Source: CAIXLI01 sp964587125 (lineage in GTDB: Bacteria; Pseudomonadota; Alphaproteobacteria; UBA9219). Taken from it: a stretch of 40,029 bases of DNA. Under the pieces are notes generated by a model that was not told where the DNA came from, searched no databases, and was given only the letters and a program-made list of their open reading frames with translations. The position numbers and the translations under genes are program-made. The stretch's first letter is position 1, and the number at the start of each line of letters is the position of its first letter. Location of the stretch: the NCBI GenBank assembly GCA_964587125.1, contig CAZPKC010000018.1, positions 1 to 40,029 on the forward strand. Direction: 5' to 3'. This document shows positions 37,956 through 40,029 of the stretch, one piece after another.

Positions 37956-40029
37956 GCGACCACGTTGACGATGCGATTGGGAACGACGATGACTTTTTTC
38001 GGCGCCTTATCATTGAGGGCGCGACGAACGCCGTCTTGTGCCAAAGCGGCTTCTTTGACTTTTTCCTCCGGCGCGTCTTTTTGCATCGCAATCGTCGCGC
38101 GCAATTTCCCGTTGACTTGAATGGCGATCGTCACCGTGTTTTCAATGAGCATCGCTGGATCGGCTTTTGGCCATTCGGTTTCGACGAGGAGCGTTTTGCG
38201 GCCCAGTTTTTCCCACATTTCTTCAGCGACATGCGGCAGCATGGGCGCTGTAAGCTGCGTCAGCGCCTCGACGCCAGATCGCAAAACGCCCGATTCCTGA
38301 GGGTTTTTGGCATCCAATTCTTCAAGCGCATTGGAAAGCTCGCGGATTTTAGCGACCGCGCCGTTAAAGTGGAAACGTTCGTAGGCTTCCGACACTTGGG
38401 CTATCGTGCGGTGAATAAGGCGATGCGTTTTCTCCGATTTTTCGTTTTCCCCTTTTCCTGCGGCTGCTTCTGCGGAATCTTCCGCCAATTTCCACAAACG
38501 ATTGATATATCTCCACGCACCCTCGACGCCCGCTTCCGTCCATTCCAGATCGCGCTCGGGGGGGCTGTCGGAAAGCATAAACAACCGCGCCGTGTCCGCG
38601 CCGTAGCCGGAAATGATTTTATCGGGATCGACGACATTGCATTTCGATTTGCTCATTTTGTCGCCGCGAAGAACGGTGACGGGCGTTTTGTCCTCGATTT
38701 TGTACGCCGTTCCGTCTGGATTTTTCTGCACCGCTTCGGGATAGAGCCATTCGCCCGATGAGCTTTTGTAGGATTCGTGGCAGACCATGCCTTGCGTGAA
38801 CAATCCGGTGAAAGGTTCGGTTATTTTCAGATGCCCCGTTTGCTTCATCGCGCGGGCAAAAAACCGCGCGTAGAGCAAATGCAAAATCGCGTGTTCGATG
38901 CCGCCGACATATTGATCGACGGGAAGCCAGTAATCGGCGGCTTTGGCATTGACGGGCTGCGTGGCGTCGTTTGCCGAGCAATAACGCGCAAAATACCAGC
39001 TTGAATCGACGAACGTGTCGCAGGTATCGGTTTCGCGCTTCGCCGGTTTGCCGCATTTCGGGCACGCGACGTTTTTCCACGTCGGATGACGATCCAAGGG
39101 ATTGCCCGGTTTGTCGAACGTTACGTCTTCAGGAAGCAGAACCGGCAAATCTTTCTCCGGAACGGGAACGACGCCGCATTTTTCGCAATGGATGACGGGA
39201 ATCGGGCAACCCCAGTAACGCTGGCGGCTTACGCCCCAATCGCGCAGGCGATACTGGGTCGTGCCGGTTCCTGCGCCGCGTTTTTCGATTTCGGCTATGG
39301 CCGTTTTTATGGCCGTCGGAACGTCGAACCCGTCAAGGAATTTCGAATTGAATATCGTGCCGTCTTCGACAAATGCTTCGTTTTCGACGGTAAAAGTCGC
39401 GGGGTCGGCGCCTTTGGGAAGAACGACGGGCGTAACTTTGAGTTTATATTTGCGCGCAAAATCGAGATCGCGCTGGTCATGCGCGGGGCATCCGAAAATC
39501 GCGCCCGTTCCGTATTCCATCAAAACGAAATTCGCCACGTAAACCGGCAATTCCCATGCGGGGTCGAACACGTGCCGAACTTTATAACCCGTGTGGAAGC
39601 CTTTCTTTTCGGCAGTTTCGAGCGCGACTTCGGACGTGCCGATGCGGTTGCATTCGGCGATGAACGCCGCGAGCTTTTTATCGTTTTCGGCAAGTTCCGC
39701 CGCCAAGGAATGATTGGGTGAAATCGCAATAAACGATGCGCCGAATAACGTGTCGGGACGCGTGGTAAATACTTCTATCTCGCGCTTGTCTTTTCCCTGA
39801 ATGTTGAACCTTATTTTCGCTCCTTGCGACTTCCCGATCCAGTTTTCTTGCATCAATCGCACTTTTTCCGGCCATTTATCGAGCGTTTGAAGCCCCACCA
39901 GAAGCTCTTCCGCGTAAGCCGTTATTTTCAAAAACCATTGCGATAATTTGCGCTTCTCGACAACCGCTCCCGAGCGCCAGCCTTTGCCGTCGATAACCTG
40001 TTCGTTCGCCAAAACGGTATTGTCCACGG
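37952..40029 (-). CDS. leuS: Leucyl-tRNA synthetase (N-terminus outside window)
   Basis: The last 691 residues are visible; the frame continues past the right edge and has no start here. It contains VDNTVLANEQVIDGKGWRSG at the left limit, the editing domain (TTRPDTLFGASF, YGTGAIFGCPAHDQRDLDFA), zinc-type cysteine pairs (CEKCG, CPKCG), the KMSKS loop (GDKMSKSKCNVVDPD), and the anticodon-binding and C-terminal domains. The HIGH motif lies outside the window. It charges tRNA-Leu. Its stop overlaps lptE. Confidence 0.97.
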   Translation of the reverse strand, partial: VDNTVLANEQVIDGKGWRSGAVVEKRKLSQWFLKITAYAEELLVGLQTLDKWPEKVRLMQENWIGKSQGAKIRFNIQGKDKREIEVFTTRPDTLFGASFIAISPNHSLAAELAENDKKLAAFIAECNRIGTSEVALETAEKKGFHTGYKVRHVFDPAWELPVYVANFVLMEYGTGAIFGCPAHDQRDLDFARKYKLKVTPVVLPKGADPATFTVENEAFVEDGTIFNSKFLDGFDVPTAIKTAIAEIEKRGAGTGTTQYRLRDWGVSRQRYWGCPIPVIHCEKCGVVPVPEKDLPVLLPEDVTFDKPGNPLDRHPTWKNVACPKCGKPAKRETDTCDTFVDSSWYFARYCSANDATQPVNAKAADYWLPVDQYVGGIEHAILHLLYARFFARAMKQTGHLKITEPFTGLFTQGMVCHESYKSSSGEWLYPEAVQKNPDGTAYKIEDKTPVTVLRGDKMSKSKCNVVDPDKIISGYGADTARLFMLSDSPPERDLEWTEAGVEGAWRYINRLWKLAEDSAEAAAGKGENEKSEKTHRLIHRTIAQVSEAYERFHFNGAVAKIRELSNALEELDAKNPQESGVLRSGVEALTQLTAPMLPHVAEEMWEKLGRKTLLVETEWPKADPAMLIENTVTIAIQVNGKLRATIAMQKDAPEEKVKEAALAQDGVRRALNDKAPKKVIVVPNRIVNVVA

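Noticed and set aside
37934..38761. A 275-codon plus-strand frame opposite leuS
   Set aside because: Shadow of leuS, whose KMSKS and other motifs are clear.

Overview
The window looks like the chromosome of an alphaproteobacterium of moderate GC content. The evidence is gene order and family type rather than any marker RNA: a signature-domain DUF2066 protein next to purM-purN, a double cold-shock-domain protein, a phasin, the order leuS-lptE, the block ffh-rpsP-rimM-trmD-rplS, a proton-type MotA/MotB pair, and sites resembling CtrA and alphaproteobacterial RpoH promoters. I cannot place it below class level.

Bases 1 to about 9236 read as an integrated genomic island. It ends against a tRNA-Gln(CUG) gene. 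It carries a P4-type tyrosine integrase, an AlpA-like regulator that converges on the integrase, two divergent paralogous XRE-type regulators, and a long leftward gene train. That train contains nine small or uncharacterised genes, then a radical SAM enzyme, an inositol-monophosphatase-like phosphatase and a thiamine-diphosphate enzyme that runs off the left edge. Overlapping stops and starts and strong ribosome binding sites suggest that most of these are co-expressed. The island is visibly more AT-rich than the rest. The radical SAM / phosphatase / thiamine-diphosphate set with its small partners is the best candidate here for an undescribed system, probably a small-molecule pathway. Its product cannot be read from the sequence.

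Bases 9400 to 18400 are mostly housekeeping: an LCMT-like methyltransferase, a BepA-like periplasmic protease, rlmE, ogt, a DUF2066 protein, purM and purN, a glycosyltransferase, a Tat-exported amidase and a DUF924 protein. Bases 18700 to 26300 hold two very large exported proteins, an AMIN/TPR protein with a 99-bp repeat-coded linker and an alpha-2-macroglobulin-like protein that lacks the thioester motif.

Bases 26370 to 31200 hold the cold-shock gene and the ffh to rplS translation/secretion operon. The operon is preceded by a strongly structured leader and interrupted by an orphan gene between rimM and trmD. Bases 31200 to 40029 hold a phasin with a CtrA-like site, a charged coiled-coil protein, dnaK (no dnaJ in view), motA-motB behind a perfect TTAA-N7-TTAA site, a parvulin-type isomerase, lptE and most of leuS. 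No CRISPR array, rRNA or insertion sequence was seen.
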